DNA of 64,000 nucleotides from CAZFDT01 sp964518335 (GCA_964518335.1 CAZFDT010000014.1:1-64000), one strand, 5' to 3'; positions 8,795 through 16,973 are shown, numbered from the stretch's first letter. Program-made: numbers and translations. The notes: a model not told the origin generated them from the sequence alone.

Positions 8795-10051
8795 TCAATC
8801 GCCTATGGGCTCCACGGGCATCAGCGGCCGCAACAGCACGACGCGCACCTCGCCGGCCACCGGCAGGTACACGCGCGACTGCGCCACGCCGCCGGGCGTG
8901 TCAGCTGACAAATCGTACACTCCGGCAAAGACGCGCGTCCGCACGTTGCCCAGTTCGTCGGCCTTCTCCTGCACGTCCGTCCACCAATGCTGACGGACCA
9001 GACCATCGAGCACCCGTCCCGCGGCGGTCGGCTCGCCGTCGTCATCGACCAGCGCCGCTGCCGGGTCCGAGAGTTCCTCGCCCCGCACACCCGCCAGCCA
9101 GATGCCCTTGACCGCTCGCTCCGCCAGCAGCGTCCGCAGCACCGTCTCCAGGTTGATCGCCGCCGCACCCGGCGACGGGCCTCCCACCTCCAGGTTCGTC
9201 ACCACCACACCTACGCCCAGATTGCCCAGCGACTCCAGTCCGCGCTGCAGTGGCCCCTGTACGATCATTCCGCCGAACCGCTGGTCCACCGCAACCAGGT
9301 CGAACGGCACGAATTCCTCCCGCATCTGCGCCACCTGCTGCACCATCGTGTTGAGCCGCGCGCCCGACAGGCCGTCCTCGAAACGAAAGCACGTCAGCGC
9401 CTCGGGTGCGCACGCCTTGGCGTACTCGTGCAGCCGGCGGATCATCGGCCGACCCAACCGCGCCGACACCAGGTCGTGGTCGAACTGATCGGTATGCACG
9501 TCGAACTGGTCCACGCGGTGGCCGAAGCGCGTCATGACCGTGCGCACGTGGTCCTGCAGCGCCGCGGCCAAATCGTCGCCCTGCAGCTTCAGCAGCCAGC
9601 CCGGCACGCGACCCGGATCGGCGCTGGTCAGCGAGCCCCAGCGCAGTCTCATCCCCCGCCCGTCGGCCCAGGAAATCATGTCGTCGATCACCAGGAAATC
9701 CCACTGCCCGCGATGGGGCTGGGTGACCGCCCAGGCCGTGGCCAGGTCCAACGACGCGGCGTTGAAGCAGCGCCACACCGGCCGGTCATCGCGCGCCGCC
9801 GGCGGCTGCGCTCCGTCGGTAAACTCCGCCGGATTCAGCCTCACCCCCAGCGGAAACGCGTGCTGCACCATCCGCAGCCTCACCACCGCGCCCGGCACCG
9901 GCTGACCGTCCCGCCCCACCACGATCACCCGCACGTCGGTCTTGCGCACGCGCTCGATCCGCTCCTGCGACCGCGCCACCCATGGCGCATCGAGCGTCTG
10001 AGCCAGCAACGGACACGCCCACAGTACGATCAGCATGGCGGCTCGGATCAT
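8795..10051 (-). CDS. Secreted GH10-fold protein, catalytic residues lost
   Basis: The 418-aa protein has a signal peptide (residues 1-18, PLLAQ) and follows the layout of planctomycete GH10 xylanase-like proteins. A carbohydrate-binding-like strand region (RVIVVGRDGQPVPGA, 41-55) precedes a TIM barrel ending with a WWTDVQEKADELGNV segment. At the acid/base position, where family members read DVNNE, it has DVHTD (D188). At the nucleophile, where TEFD or TELD is expected, it has TNLE (N286). The ENEMKW substrate motif is also gone. It is therefore probably a non-hydrolytic carbohydrate binder. I rejected the longer frame to 10654 because it is antisense to ctpA. TATGCT lies 6 bases before the ATG. 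Confidence 0.75.
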   Translation of the reverse strand: MIRAAMLIVLWACPLLAQTLDAPWVARSQERIERVRKTDVRVIVVGRDGQPVPGAVVRLRMVQHAFPLGVRLNPAEFTDGAQPPAARDDRPVWRCFNAASLDLATAWAVTQPHRGQWDFLVIDDMISWADGRGMRLRWGSLTSADPGRVPGWLLKLQGDDLAAALQDHVRTVMTRFGHRVDQFDVHTDQFDHDLVSARLGRPMIRRLHEYAKACAPEALTCFRFEDGLSGARLNTMVQQVAQMREEFVPFDLVAVDQRFGGMIVQGPLQRGLESLGNLGVGVVVTNLEVGGPSPGAAAINLETVLRTLLAERAVKGIWLAGVRGEELSDPAAALVDDDGEPTAAGRVLDGLVRQHWWTDVQEKADELGNVRTRVFAGVYDLSADTPGGVAQSRVYLPVAGEVRVVLLRPLMPVEPIGD

Positions 10052-10112
10052 GACAAGAGCATACACTGCGGCCGCCAGGCTCCCTGAACCTCCGGGCCCG
10101 CTCGTGCGTCTT

Positions 10113-10141
10113 TTGATGGGACCCCCCAGCGGTTCTACAAT
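10113..10141 (+). promoter_or_regulatory. Sigma-70-like promoter for ctpA
   Basis: TTGATG (10113-10118) and TACAAT (10136-10141) are separated by 17 bases, and the ctpA start codon follows 31 bases later. It is among the best housekeeping-type promoters visible in the window. Confidence 0.5.
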
Positions 10142-10172
10142 CCCCCGTTTCCCACCCACGGATGGCAAGATC

Positions 10173-11675
10173 ATGATCCCACTCAAGCTGCATTGGACGG
10201 TTGCTCTGACATTGACGCTGGTCACGTTATCGCTGGCGACGCTGGCCCCGGGGGTGAGCAGCGTGTTCGACCAACTCGACCTGCTGGTGGACATCCGCCA
10301 CGAGATCGTCAGCCAGTACGTGGAGGAGCCGGAGCAGGAGGAGATGGTGCGGGCGGCGGTGCGAGGGATGGTCGAGTCGCTGGAGGATCCATACACGGTG
10401 TACCTGTCGCCGGACGAGCTGGAACCATTCGACAAGGCGGTGCGGGGCACATTCAGCGGAATCGGCGCCGAGGTGGACATCCACGAGAACCGCCTGCGGA
10501 TCGTCACGCCACTGGAGGATTCGCCGGCGTGGAAAGCGGGCGTCATGGCGGGCGACATCGTGCTGGAGATCGACGGGCACTCGACCGAGGGCCTGAAGAT
10601 CACCGAATGCATCCAGCGGCTGACCGGCGAAGAGGGGACGCAGGTGACGATCAAGGTGCGTCACGAGTCCGGCGACGAAGCGGAGATGACCATCACGCGA
10701 GCGCGGATCAACGTGCAGACGGTGCGTGGGTTCCTGCGCGGGCCCGACGGCAAGTGGGACTACATGCTCGACGATGGCCGCAAGATCGGTTACGTGCGCA
10801 TCTCGCAGTTCACGGAGCAGACGGCCGAGGCGTTGGAGGCGGCGGTGCGAGGGCTGGTGGACGAGGACGTGAAGGCGATCATTCTGGACATGCGTTTCAA
10901 TCCCGGGGGGCTGCTGGAGTCGGCGGTGGAGGTGTCGGACCTGTTCCTGGGCGAGGGCAAGCGTATTGTGTCGGTGAAGGGTCGGCGGGTGCCGGAGGTG
11001 GTGCACAGTGCGAAGGGCGAGGGCACGATTCCGGACGTGCCGATGGTGGTGCTGGCCAACGAAGCCAGCGCGTCGGCGGCGGAGATCGTGACCGGGGCAC
11101 TGTCGGACAATGACCGGGCCGTGTTCATCGGCACGCGCACGTTCGGCAAGGGCAGCGTGCAGCAGGTGCGCATGCTCGAGTCCAACGCCGGGGCAATCAA
11201 GATCACCAATGCGTACTACTACCTGCCCAACGGCCGGAACATTCACAATCGCGAGGGCGCCGACGAATGGGGCGTGGACCCGAAGGACGGCTACTACGTG
11301 CCGATGAAGAGCGAGGAGGTGCGGCAGATGATCCGGGTGCGGCGAGAGTCGGACGTGCTCAAGCCGGGCAACGGCCACAACGGCGAGGCGGTGACGGCTC
11401 AATGGGTGCGTGAGAAGCTGGCCGATCCGCAGCTTGCCGCCGCACTTGACGCGGCCGTGGGCAAGCTGGACACCGGCCAGTGGCCGAAGGTGGGCCAGAC
11501 GGCGGCGGAGGAGTTGGGCAAGCTCTCAAAACGCCAGACACTGGTGACTCAGCGCGATCTGCTGCGGGACCGACTCGACGAAGTGGAAAAGGAACTGGCC
11601 GGGCTCGACGGCAAACCCGTCGAGGACGAACCCGCCGCTGATAACGACACCGACGAAGTGCCCGACGCCCCGTGA
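10173..11675 (+). CDS. ctpA: Carboxy-terminal processing protease (S41)
   Basis: This is a periplasmic serine/lysine endoprotease of 500 aa. A signal sequence or membrane anchor covers residues 5-25. A PDZ domain follows (about 90-165), then the S41 catalytic core. The catalytic dyad is S301 (in NEASASAAE) and K326 (FGKGSVQQ), at the 25-residue spacing seen in CtpA/CtpB proteases. The C-terminal 70 residues form an acidic, coiled-coil-like extension. The ATG at 10173 gives the signal sequence and lies downstream of a good promoter. It is followed after 24 bases by tsaD, probably co-transcribed. The symbol is by family; ctpB or prc-like naming would be equally possible. Confidence 0.92.
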   Translation: MIPLKLHWTVALTLTLVTLSLATLAPGVSSVFDQLDLLVDIRHEIVSQYVEEPEQEEMVRAAVRGMVESLEDPYTVYLSPDELEPFDKAVRGTFSGIGAEVDIHENRLRIVTPLEDSPAWKAGVMAGDIVLEIDGHSTEGLKITECIQRLTGEEGTQVTIKVRHESGDEAEMTITRARINVQTVRGFLRGPDGKWDYMLDDGRKIGYVRISQFTEQTAEALEAAVRGLVDEDVKAIILDMRFNPGGLLESAVEVSDLFLGEGKRIVSVKGRRVPEVVHSAKGEGTIPDVPMVVLANEASASAAEIVTGALSDNDRAVFIGTRTFGKGSVQQVRMLESNAGAIKITNAYYYLPNGRNIHNREGADEWGVDPKDGYYVPMKSEEVRQMIRVRRESDVLKPGNGHNGEAVTAQWVREKLADPQLAAALDAAVGKLDTGQWPKVGQTAAEELGKLSKRQTLVTQRDLLRDRLDEVEKELAGLDGKPVEDEPAADNDTDEVPDAP

Positions 11676-11699
11676 TCCCCTGGAGGCTCGGGCGCGACA

Positions 11700-12809
11700 G
11701 TGCCCGTGACGGCCGTGCCCCTGATCCTCGGCATCGAAACCAGTTGCGATGAGACCGGCGCCGCAGTGGTGGAAGACGGCGCCCTGGTGCGCAGCAACGT
11801 CGTGTGGTCGCAGCACGAGTTGCACCAGCGCTACCGCGGCGTCGTCCCCGAGATCGCCAGCCGGGCGCACCTCGAACGCATTCTGCCCGTGATCCACGAG
11901 GCGCTCGACAAAGCCGCTTGCGGCTTGGCAGACCTCTCCGCCATCGCGGTGGGCAATCGCCCCGGGCTGATCGGCTCGCTCATCGTCGGCGTCAGCGCCG
12001 CCAAGGCCCTGGCCTGGTCGCTGCAGTTGCCTCTGATCGGCGTCGATCACGTGCAGGCGCATCTGCACGCGGCCGCGCTAGGCCATGCGGGTGTCGCAAA
12101 GAGCAACTCAGACACACCCGGCACCCTGCACCCGGCACCCGATTTCCCTGCTCTTGGGCTTGTCGTCAGCGGGGGGCACACGTCGCTCTACCGTCTTGAC
12201 TCGCCCACGCAACTGACGCTGCTGGGACGCACCATCGACGACGCTGTGGGTGAAGCCTACGACAAAGCTGCAGTGATCCTCAACGTGCCCTACCCCGGCG
12301 GGCCCAATCTCGACAAGCTCGCCCGATCTTGCGACGCCGACCCCACGCGCTTCGACCTGCCGCGGTCGATGCTCGCGCCCGACAGCCTCGACTTTTCGTT
12401 CAGCGGGCTCAAGACCGCCCTGCTCTACGCGGTGCGAGGCCACCCGGTCAAACGCGGTGGCGGCGCATCATTTCAGCGCAGCATTGGCGATCTTTCGGCC
12501 GATGACCGCCGCGACCTCGCCGCCGCGTTTCAGCACGCGGCGATCGATACGCTCATGCTCAAGATCGAGCGTGCCCTGCAACGATGCGATGCCCGATGCG
12601 TCATTGTCGGCGGTGGCGTGAGCGCCAACTCGCTGCTGCGGCAGCGCGCCGCCGCGTTCAGCGAGGCACACGGCATCCCCGTCCACGTCCCGGCGATGGC
12701 GTTCTGCCTCGACAACGCCGCGATGATCGCCGGTCTGGCGGCGCACCATCTCGACGCCGGCTGCGTTGATGATCTGAACCTCCCGGCCATCGCCACCACG
12801 GGCAGTTGA
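11700..12809 (+). CDS. tsaD: tRNA t6A37 threonylcarbamoyltransferase TsaD
   Basis: TsaD transfers the threonylcarbamoyl group from TC-AMP to A37 of ANN-decoding tRNAs, working with TsaB and TsaE in the cytoplasm. The 369-aa protein has the LGIETSCDETG opening, metal-binding H117 and H121 (DHVQAH), the SGGHTSL loop and the VVGGGVSAN region near the C-terminus. The start is probably the GTG at 11700; GGAGG at 11682-11686 is rather distant, so GTG 11706 is possible. Compared with typical TsaD, about 15 extra residues sit between H121 and SGGHT, encoded largely by a tandem heptamer (12115-12142). It sits behind ctpA in an apparent operon. Confidence 0.95.
   Translation: MPVTAVPLILGIETSCDETGAAVVEDGALVRSNVVWSQHELHQRYRGVVPEIASRAHLERILPVIHEALDKAACGLADLSAIAVGNRPGLIGSLIVGVSAAKALAWSLQLPLIGVDHVQAHLHAAALGHAGVAKSNSDTPGTLHPAPDFPALGLVVSGGHTSLYRLDSPTQLTLLGRTIDDAVGEAYDKAAVILNVPYPGGPNLDKLARSCDADPTRFDLPRSMLAPDSLDFSFSGLKTALLYAVRGHPVKRGGGASFQRSIGDLSADDRRDLAAAFQHAAIDTLMLKIERALQRCDARCVIVGGGVSANSLLRQRAAAFSEAHGIPVHVPAMAFCLDNAAMIAGLAAHHLDAGCVDDLNLPAIATTGS
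11911..11926. repeat. Hairpin 16-mer copy inside tsaD
   Basis: AAGCCGC-TT-GCGGCTT is the exact reverse complement of the core of the 4638-4657 hairpin. Here it encodes residues of the KAACGL segment and does not change protein length relative to the family, as far as can be judged by eye. Confidence 0.5.
12115..12142. repeat. Tandem heptamer array inside tsaD
   Basis: CACCCGG, CACCCTG, CACCCGG and CACCCGA occur as four consecutive 7-base units. They encode most of the extra loop between the metal-binding histidines and the SGGHT motif of TsaD, and the reading frame is kept. Confidence 0.8.
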
Positions 12810-12815
12810 CGCCGA

Positions 12816-13760
12816 TCACACCGCCGCCGGTACGCACTCAGCAGGCGCAGCGTCGGTCGTGACCGCCGACTCTCCACTCTCATCCGCGTGCGCTGTACGC
12901 CAGTAGGCCGCGAGGCGTCGCGCCCACGCCTTGGGCTTCTCCGCATATGCCTCCGCACCCAGTTCCATCGCCTGGGCAAACAGCGTCTTGCGTCTCCCAT
13001 CGATGCGTTTCACCAGTGACACCCGCGCTCGGGCCGGGCCCATCGATCTCGCCTCGGACTCCAGCGTCGCACGCAGCACAGCCAGATCGTGATGCTCGCC
13101 CAGCACATCACCCAGATCGCGCAGCACGCGCCGCTGCGCGTCAATGGCGCGTTGCGTCAACCCCCGCAACGCCCGCAGGTGGTGCATCGTGTATTTCACC
13201 CGCTTGCGCCAGTCGTGCAGCAGTTCGTCCGACGGGGACGACGACGCTCGTTTCATGGTCCGGCGGCCCTGGCGATACACCCGCACCAGGCCGGGCTCGA
13301 TCATCGCCCATCGCTCTCCGTCGAACCGCCACGTGGCAATGCGCTGCCGCGCTTCGACCAGCGATACCACCGCCTGCGCGAGCACGGCCTCATCTACTAC
13401 CGCATCACGGCACGACGCGATCGCCTGGCGCAGCCGGTCCTTGTCCCGGCCGTGACGTTTGTCGGACATGAGCGAGTCGAACGTGCGGACCATCACGTCG
13501 GCGTCGCGCGACGGGCTCAGCCGCCGCGCGATGTCACGGTAGGCGGCGTTCTCGGTCTCGAACCACGCCTCATCCGAAGCCGGCCGCGCCAGGCGCAACA
13601 TCGCCCGGACCTTCTTGATCCGTTGCCGCGTCGTGTGAATTCGCTCCTCGCAGTCCACTGCAGCATCGCCAAGCACGGCCACGGCACGATCCACCTGCTC
13701 GGTCACGATCCGCCGCAGCTCGTCCGCCACGTCACGACCTGGTCGAAATCGATACGGCAC
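12816..13760 (-). CDS. CHAD domain protein
   Basis: CHAD domains are helical, histidine-rich modules that bind polyphosphate. This 314-aa protein shows the paired signature: CEERIHTTRQRIKKVRAMLRL in the first half and ELLHDWRKRVKYTMHHLRAL in the second, each the core of a four-helix repeat with conserved His/Arg/Lys. Thus it is a full-length single CHAD protein without a CYTH partner domain. I prefer the GTG at 13760, preceded by GGGAGAGGG with a 6-base spacer, to the GTG at 13796. No polyphosphate kinase or phosphatase gene is nearby. It converges with tsaD and its start lies near the thioredoxin gene on the same strand. Confidence 0.88.
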   Translation of the reverse strand: MPYRFRPGRDVADELRRIVTEQVDRAVAVLGDAAVDCEERIHTTRQRIKKVRAMLRLARPASDEAWFETENAAYRDIARRLSPSRDADVMVRTFDSLMSDKRHGRDKDRLRQAIASCRDAVVDEAVLAQAVVSLVEARQRIATWRFDGERWAMIEPGLVRVYRQGRRTMKRASSSPSDELLHDWRKRVKYTMHHLRALRGLTQRAIDAQRRVLRDLGDVLGEHHDLAVLRATLESEARSMGPARARVSLVKRIDGRRKTLFAQAMELGAEAYAEKPKAWARRLAAYWRTAHADESGESAVTTDAAPAECVPAAV

Positions 13761-13805
13761 GGCAAGCCCTCTCCCGCCGCGGCGCGGCCCCGGCACCGAA
13801 CTATT

Positions 13806-14891
13806 CTAGGGCTGCTCGGCCAGCAACAGTTTAATGGCGGCCTCGACCGATCCATTTGCACAATCCGCCACGCGCAGCGTCCCGGCCCGATCGATGATGT
13901 AGTAATCGGGGAACCCGTCCACCCGGTAGGCATCAACCGTCTTTCCCTCCACGTCCGCGACGATCGGATAGGTGATGTCTTTGTCCTTGGCGGTCTGGGC
14001 CATCTTCTCGGCGCCGCGGCTGTGGCACACGCCGATGATCTCCATGCCCTGGTCTTTGTACCGGGCGTAAAGATCGTTGGTGTGCGGAATGCTGGCGATG
14101 CACGGCCCGCACCATGTCGCCCAGAAATCGAGCACCACGACCTTGCCCTTGAGGTCCGCCACCGCCATCGCTTCGCTGTTGATCCACTCTCTGACCTGCA
14201 GGGCCGGCGGCCCGTCCTGGGCCAGTGCGTCAAGCCGGCGGCGCCTGGCGGTGTCGCCCTCCAGCCACGACGCAGGGATGCTGGCGGCCGCAGCCGTATC
14301 CGATGCTGAGCCGACCTTCGTCGCCGAGTCCTTGGACTCCTCGCCCTTGGCCGCGTCCTCCTCCAGCAGTTTCTGGACGACCGCCTCGACGTGGCCGGGC
14401 TTGAGACCCAGCGCCCGCAGCGTGCCGGTGCGATCCACCACGCCGTAGGTCGGCCACCACATCACCGCCCAGGCCGGGTCCGACTTCTGTGCCGCGTCGC
14501 GCGCCACGGGATACTTGATTCCCTTGTCCTTCACCACATCGGGCATCTTTTCCTGACCGTTGGCCGAACCGCATACACCCAGCACGATCACGCCCTTCTC
14601 GGCGTACTTCTCGTGGATGGCGTTGTTCTTGGGGATCGCTGCGATGCACGGACCGCACCACGTCGCCCAGAAGTCCACCACCACGATCTTGCCTTTCATG
14701 TCCGCTGCAGTGACCTCGCCGTTCATCCAGTGCGACAGGTCCAGCAGCGGCATCGGCTTGCCCTCCAGGGTGGCGTGCCGGGCCCGCTCGGCGTCCTTGC
14801 CCCAGAACCATTCGCGCGGAAACTCGTCGCCCCGGCACGCGCCCGACAGACACACCACCGCCATCGCCACGATCATTGTGCGCGTCCACAT
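13806..14891 (-). CDS. Exported protein with two TlpA-like thioredoxin domains
   Basis: The 361-aa protein has a signal peptide (about 1-20, LSGAC; a lipoprotein cleavage at C19 is possible but the box is poor). Two thioredoxin-like domains of the TlpA/ResA type follow. Each has WATWCGPC with catalytic Cys pairs C79/C82 and C261/C264 and a cis-proline loop (WWPTYG and GFPDYY). A charged Ala/Lys/Glu linker (about 175-225) separates them. It should act in the cell envelope as a disulfide reductase, perhaps for cytochrome maturation; that role is inferred. The ATG at 14891 has GGAGGTG just upstream. TAAGAT at 14967-14972 may be its -10. It diverges from rtcB. Confidence 0.88.
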   Translation of the reverse strand: MWTRTMIVAMAVVCLSGACRGDEFPREWFWGKDAERARHATLEGKPMPLLDLSHWMNGEVTAADMKGKIVVVDFWATWCGPCIAAIPKNNAIHEKYAEKGVIVLGVCGSANGQEKMPDVVKDKGIKYPVARDAAQKSDPAWAVMWWPTYGVVDRTGTLRALGLKPGHVEAVVQKLLEEDAAKGEESKDSATKVGSASDTAAAASIPASWLEGDTARRRRLDALAQDGPPALQVREWINSEAMAVADLKGKVVVLDFWATWCGPCIASIPHTNDLYARYKDQGMEIIGVCHSRGAEKMAQTAKDKDITYPIVADVEGKTVDAYRVDGFPDYYIIDRAGTLRVADCANGSVEAAIKLLLAEQP

Positions 14892-15039
14892 GCTGCACCT
14901 CCGGTCATGAGAGAGGAAACCGTCCCCGCCCCTGTGGCGACGCCGCCGCATCGGGCCGGGCGACCTATCTTACCGCCGCGCGTCGCGACGCCAACGCTTA
15001 ATTGTGGCCGCGTATCGCCCGCGCGGGCATAATGAGCCG

Positions 15040-16248
15040 ATGAGCATGGTCGCCTACGAGCAGTGGGGTACGGATCTGGATGAGCAGTCGGTGAAGCAGA
15101 TGCGCAACGCATGCTCGCTGCCGGTGGCGGTGCGCGGGGCGCTGATGCCCGACGCGCACGTGGGCTATGGCCTGCCCATCGGCGGTGTGCTGGCGACGCG
15201 CAACGCCGTCGTGCCGTACGCCGTGGGCGTGGACATCGCCTGCCGGGTGAAGCTGAGTGTGCTGGACCTGCCGGTCAAGGCGCTGGCGTCGCAGACGGAC
15301 CGGCTGATCGGGGCGATCGAGCAGGAGACGCGCTTCGGCATGGGCGCGGGCTTCGGCAAGCGCGGCGACCGCATCGGCCGGCGCGAGCACCCGATCATGG
15401 ACGAAAACTGGTCGGTGTCGCCTGTCACCCGGCAGCACAAGGACAAGGCCGCCGAGCAACTGGGAACCAGCGGCAGCGGCAACCACTTCGTGGAGTTCGG
15501 TGTGCTGACGGTGGACGATGCGCACGCCGAATCGATGCAGTTGCCCAGTGGGGGCGAGTACCTGGCGCTGCTGTCGCACTCGGGCTCGCGCGGCACGGGC
15601 GCGCTGGTCTGCCAGCATTACTCGAAGCTGGCGATGCAGTTGCACCCCGAACTGCCCAAGGAGCTGCGCTACCTGGCGTGGCTGGACCTCGACACGCCCG
15701 AGGGGCGCGAGTATTGGGAAGCGATGAACCTGATGGGCCGCTACGCTCACGCCAACCACGCCTGCATCCACGACGCCATCGTTCGCCATGTGCGCGCCGA
15801 GGTGTTGGCGAGCGTCGAGAATCACCACAATTTCGCCTGGCGCGAACGGCACGTGATCGACGGCGTCGAGCAGGACGTGATCGTTCACCGCAAGGGCGCG
15901 ACGCCGGCGGGCCGGGGCGCGATGGGCGTCATCGCCGGCTCGATGGCGGCGCCGGGCTACGTCGTGCGCGGCAAGGGACGTGCCGACTCGCTCATGTCGG
16001 CGGCCCACGGCGCGGGGCGGGTCATGAGCCGCACCCAGGCACTTCACACGTTCCGCTGGTCACAGGTCAGGCCGCTGCTGGAGGCGAGGGGCGTGCGATT
16101 GCTGTCGGCGGGGCTCGATGAAGTGCCGGGTGTTTACAAGGACATCGACCGGGTCATGGCCGCCCAGGCCGATCTGGTCGAGCCGCTGGCACGGTTCGAC
16201 CCCAAGCTGGTGAAGATGGCCCCCACGGGCGAAAAGGCGGAAGACTGA
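15040..16248 (+). CDS. RtcB-family RNA ligase
   Basis: RtcB proteins join RNA 2',3'-cyclic phosphate or 3'-phosphate ends to 5'-OH ends using GTP and Mn(II). This 402-aa protein retains the metal-binding Cys (C68 in GVDIACR), the GSGNHF motif with metal-binding His, the ENHHNFAW segment and the nucleophilic His of HGAGRVMS (H323). The DIAC variant of the usual DIGC motif and the short length fit a divergent clade often annotated RtcB2-like. I chose the ATG at 15040; ATG 15046 is also possible. CATAAT at 15028-15033 lies 6 bases before the start. No RtcA or archease gene accompanies it, so repair rather than tRNA splicing is the likely role. Confidence 0.9.
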   Translation: MSMVAYEQWGTDLDEQSVKQMRNACSLPVAVRGALMPDAHVGYGLPIGGVLATRNAVVPYAVGVDIACRVKLSVLDLPVKALASQTDRLIGAIEQETRFGMGAGFGKRGDRIGRREHPIMDENWSVSPVTRQHKDKAAEQLGTSGSGNHFVEFGVLTVDDAHAESMQLPSGGEYLALLSHSGSRGTGALVCQHYSKLAMQLHPELPKELRYLAWLDLDTPEGREYWEAMNLMGRYAHANHACIHDAIVRHVRAEVLASVENHHNFAWRERHVIDGVEQDVIVHRKGATPAGRGAMGVIAGSMAAPGYVVRGKGRADSLMSAAHGAGRVMSRTQALHTFRWSQVRPLLEARGVRLLSAGLDEVPGVYKDIDRVMAAQADLVEPLARFDPKLVKMAPTGEKAED

Positions 16249-16249
16249 C

Positions 16250-16870
16250 TCACGTCGGTGCGATGCGGGCGAGCAGGTCCTTGAGCAGGTCGTCGGGCTT
16301 GCACTCGGGGCACTCGAGACGGCCGGCGATGGCGAGCGTTGCCAGGCCGTGCAGTCCCGTCCAATACACCGCGGCGCGGCGGGCGGCGACCTCCTCGAGC
16401 TCGTCGCTGCTGTGGCCCTGCGCGACCAGCTCATCCTTGACGCGATCGATCAGCGGCTGGAACCCGGCCTCGAAGATTTCCTTGTCGGCTTCAGTCGCCG
16501 CCAGCGGAATGCTGAACATCAGGTTGTAGAGGTTCGGATTTTCCAGCGCAAAGCGGAGATAGGCCCTCGCCCCGCCAAGCCAGCCATCATCCGTCGCCAG
16601 CGTGCTGGAAGCGCGGCAGTTTTCGTGGATCATTGCAAAACCCACGCGGGTCAGCTCGCGGCGCAGGGCGTCCTGGCCGTCCACATACGTGTAAAGCGTC
16701 ATGGCCCCGACGCCCAGCCGGTGGGCCACGCGGCGCATGGTGACCTGCTCCAGCCCCCGCTTCCGCAGCAGGTCCAGGGCCACTTCAATGATGAGGCGGC
16801 GCCGCTCGGCGTGCTCGACGGTGCGCCATCGGCGGGAGAGTCGGCTGGTGGATGCGGCGGCTGCGGGCAT
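16250..16870 (-). CDS. TetR-family repressor of adjacent RND pump
   Basis: The 206-aa protein has an N-terminal TetR helix-turn-helix (about 22-72: IIEVALDLLRKRGLEQVTMRRVAHRLGVG is its core) and a helical C-terminal ligand domain of the type found in WHG-domain regulators. It diverges from an RND efflux operon, and two palindromic operators lie in the 103-base spacer. The simplest reading is autorepression plus repression of the pump, relieved by a pump substrate. The ATG at 16870 is the natural start. It converges with rtcB with only one base between the stop codons. Confidence 0.9.
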   Translation of the reverse strand: MPAAAASTSRLSRRWRTVEHAERRRLIIEVALDLLRKRGLEQVTMRRVAHRLGVGAMTLYTYVDGQDALRRELTRVGFAMIHENCRASSTLATDDGWLGGARAYLRFALENPNLYNLMFSIPLAATEADKEIFEAGFQPLIDRVKDELVAQGHSSDELEEVAARRAAVYWTGLHGLATLAIAGRLECPECKPDDLLKDLLARIAPT

Positions 16871-16883
16871 TTTCTGCGTGAAT

Positions 16884-16913
16884 TTGACTTGCGTCAGGAA
16901 TCAGTCGTACACT
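16884..16913 (+). promoter_or_regulatory. Promoter of the RND efflux operon
   Basis: TTGACT (16884-16889) and TACACT (16908-16913) are 18 bases apart. The -10 hexamer is embedded in the first TetR operator half-site, so repressor binding would block polymerase directly. Confidence 0.5.
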
Positions 16914-16919
16914 GTACCA
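16905..16919. promoter_or_regulatory. TetR operator O1
   Basis: TCGTAC-ACT-GTACCA is a near-perfect inverted repeat overlapping the -10 of the efflux promoter. It matches the O2 site in 13 of 15 positions. Confidence 0.6.
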
Positions 16920-16925
16920 AGTTTA

Positions 16926-16940
16926 TCGTACGCTGTACGA
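16926..16940. promoter_or_regulatory. TetR operator O2
   Basis: TCGTAC-GCT-GTACGA is a perfect 6-bp inverted repeat. Its centre is 21 bases from that of O1, which places two repressor dimers on the same DNA face, as in cooperative TetR-family binding. Confidence 0.65.
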
Positions 16941-16947
16941 AAGACAA

Positions 16948-16957
16948 CCCCCCCCCC
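16948..16957 (+). repeat. C10 homopolymer in efflux-operon leader
   Basis: Ten consecutive C residues lie 17 bases before the first ATG of the fusion-protein gene, downstream of both operators. Such tracts can slip during replication and alter expression. Confidence 0.7.
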
Positions 16958-16973
16958 GCCTCGGACCGGAACC

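Noticed and set aside
10052..10654. N-terminal extension of the GH10-fold frame
   Set aside because: It is antisense to ctpA and Ser/Thr-rich; a signal peptide starts at the ATG at 10051.
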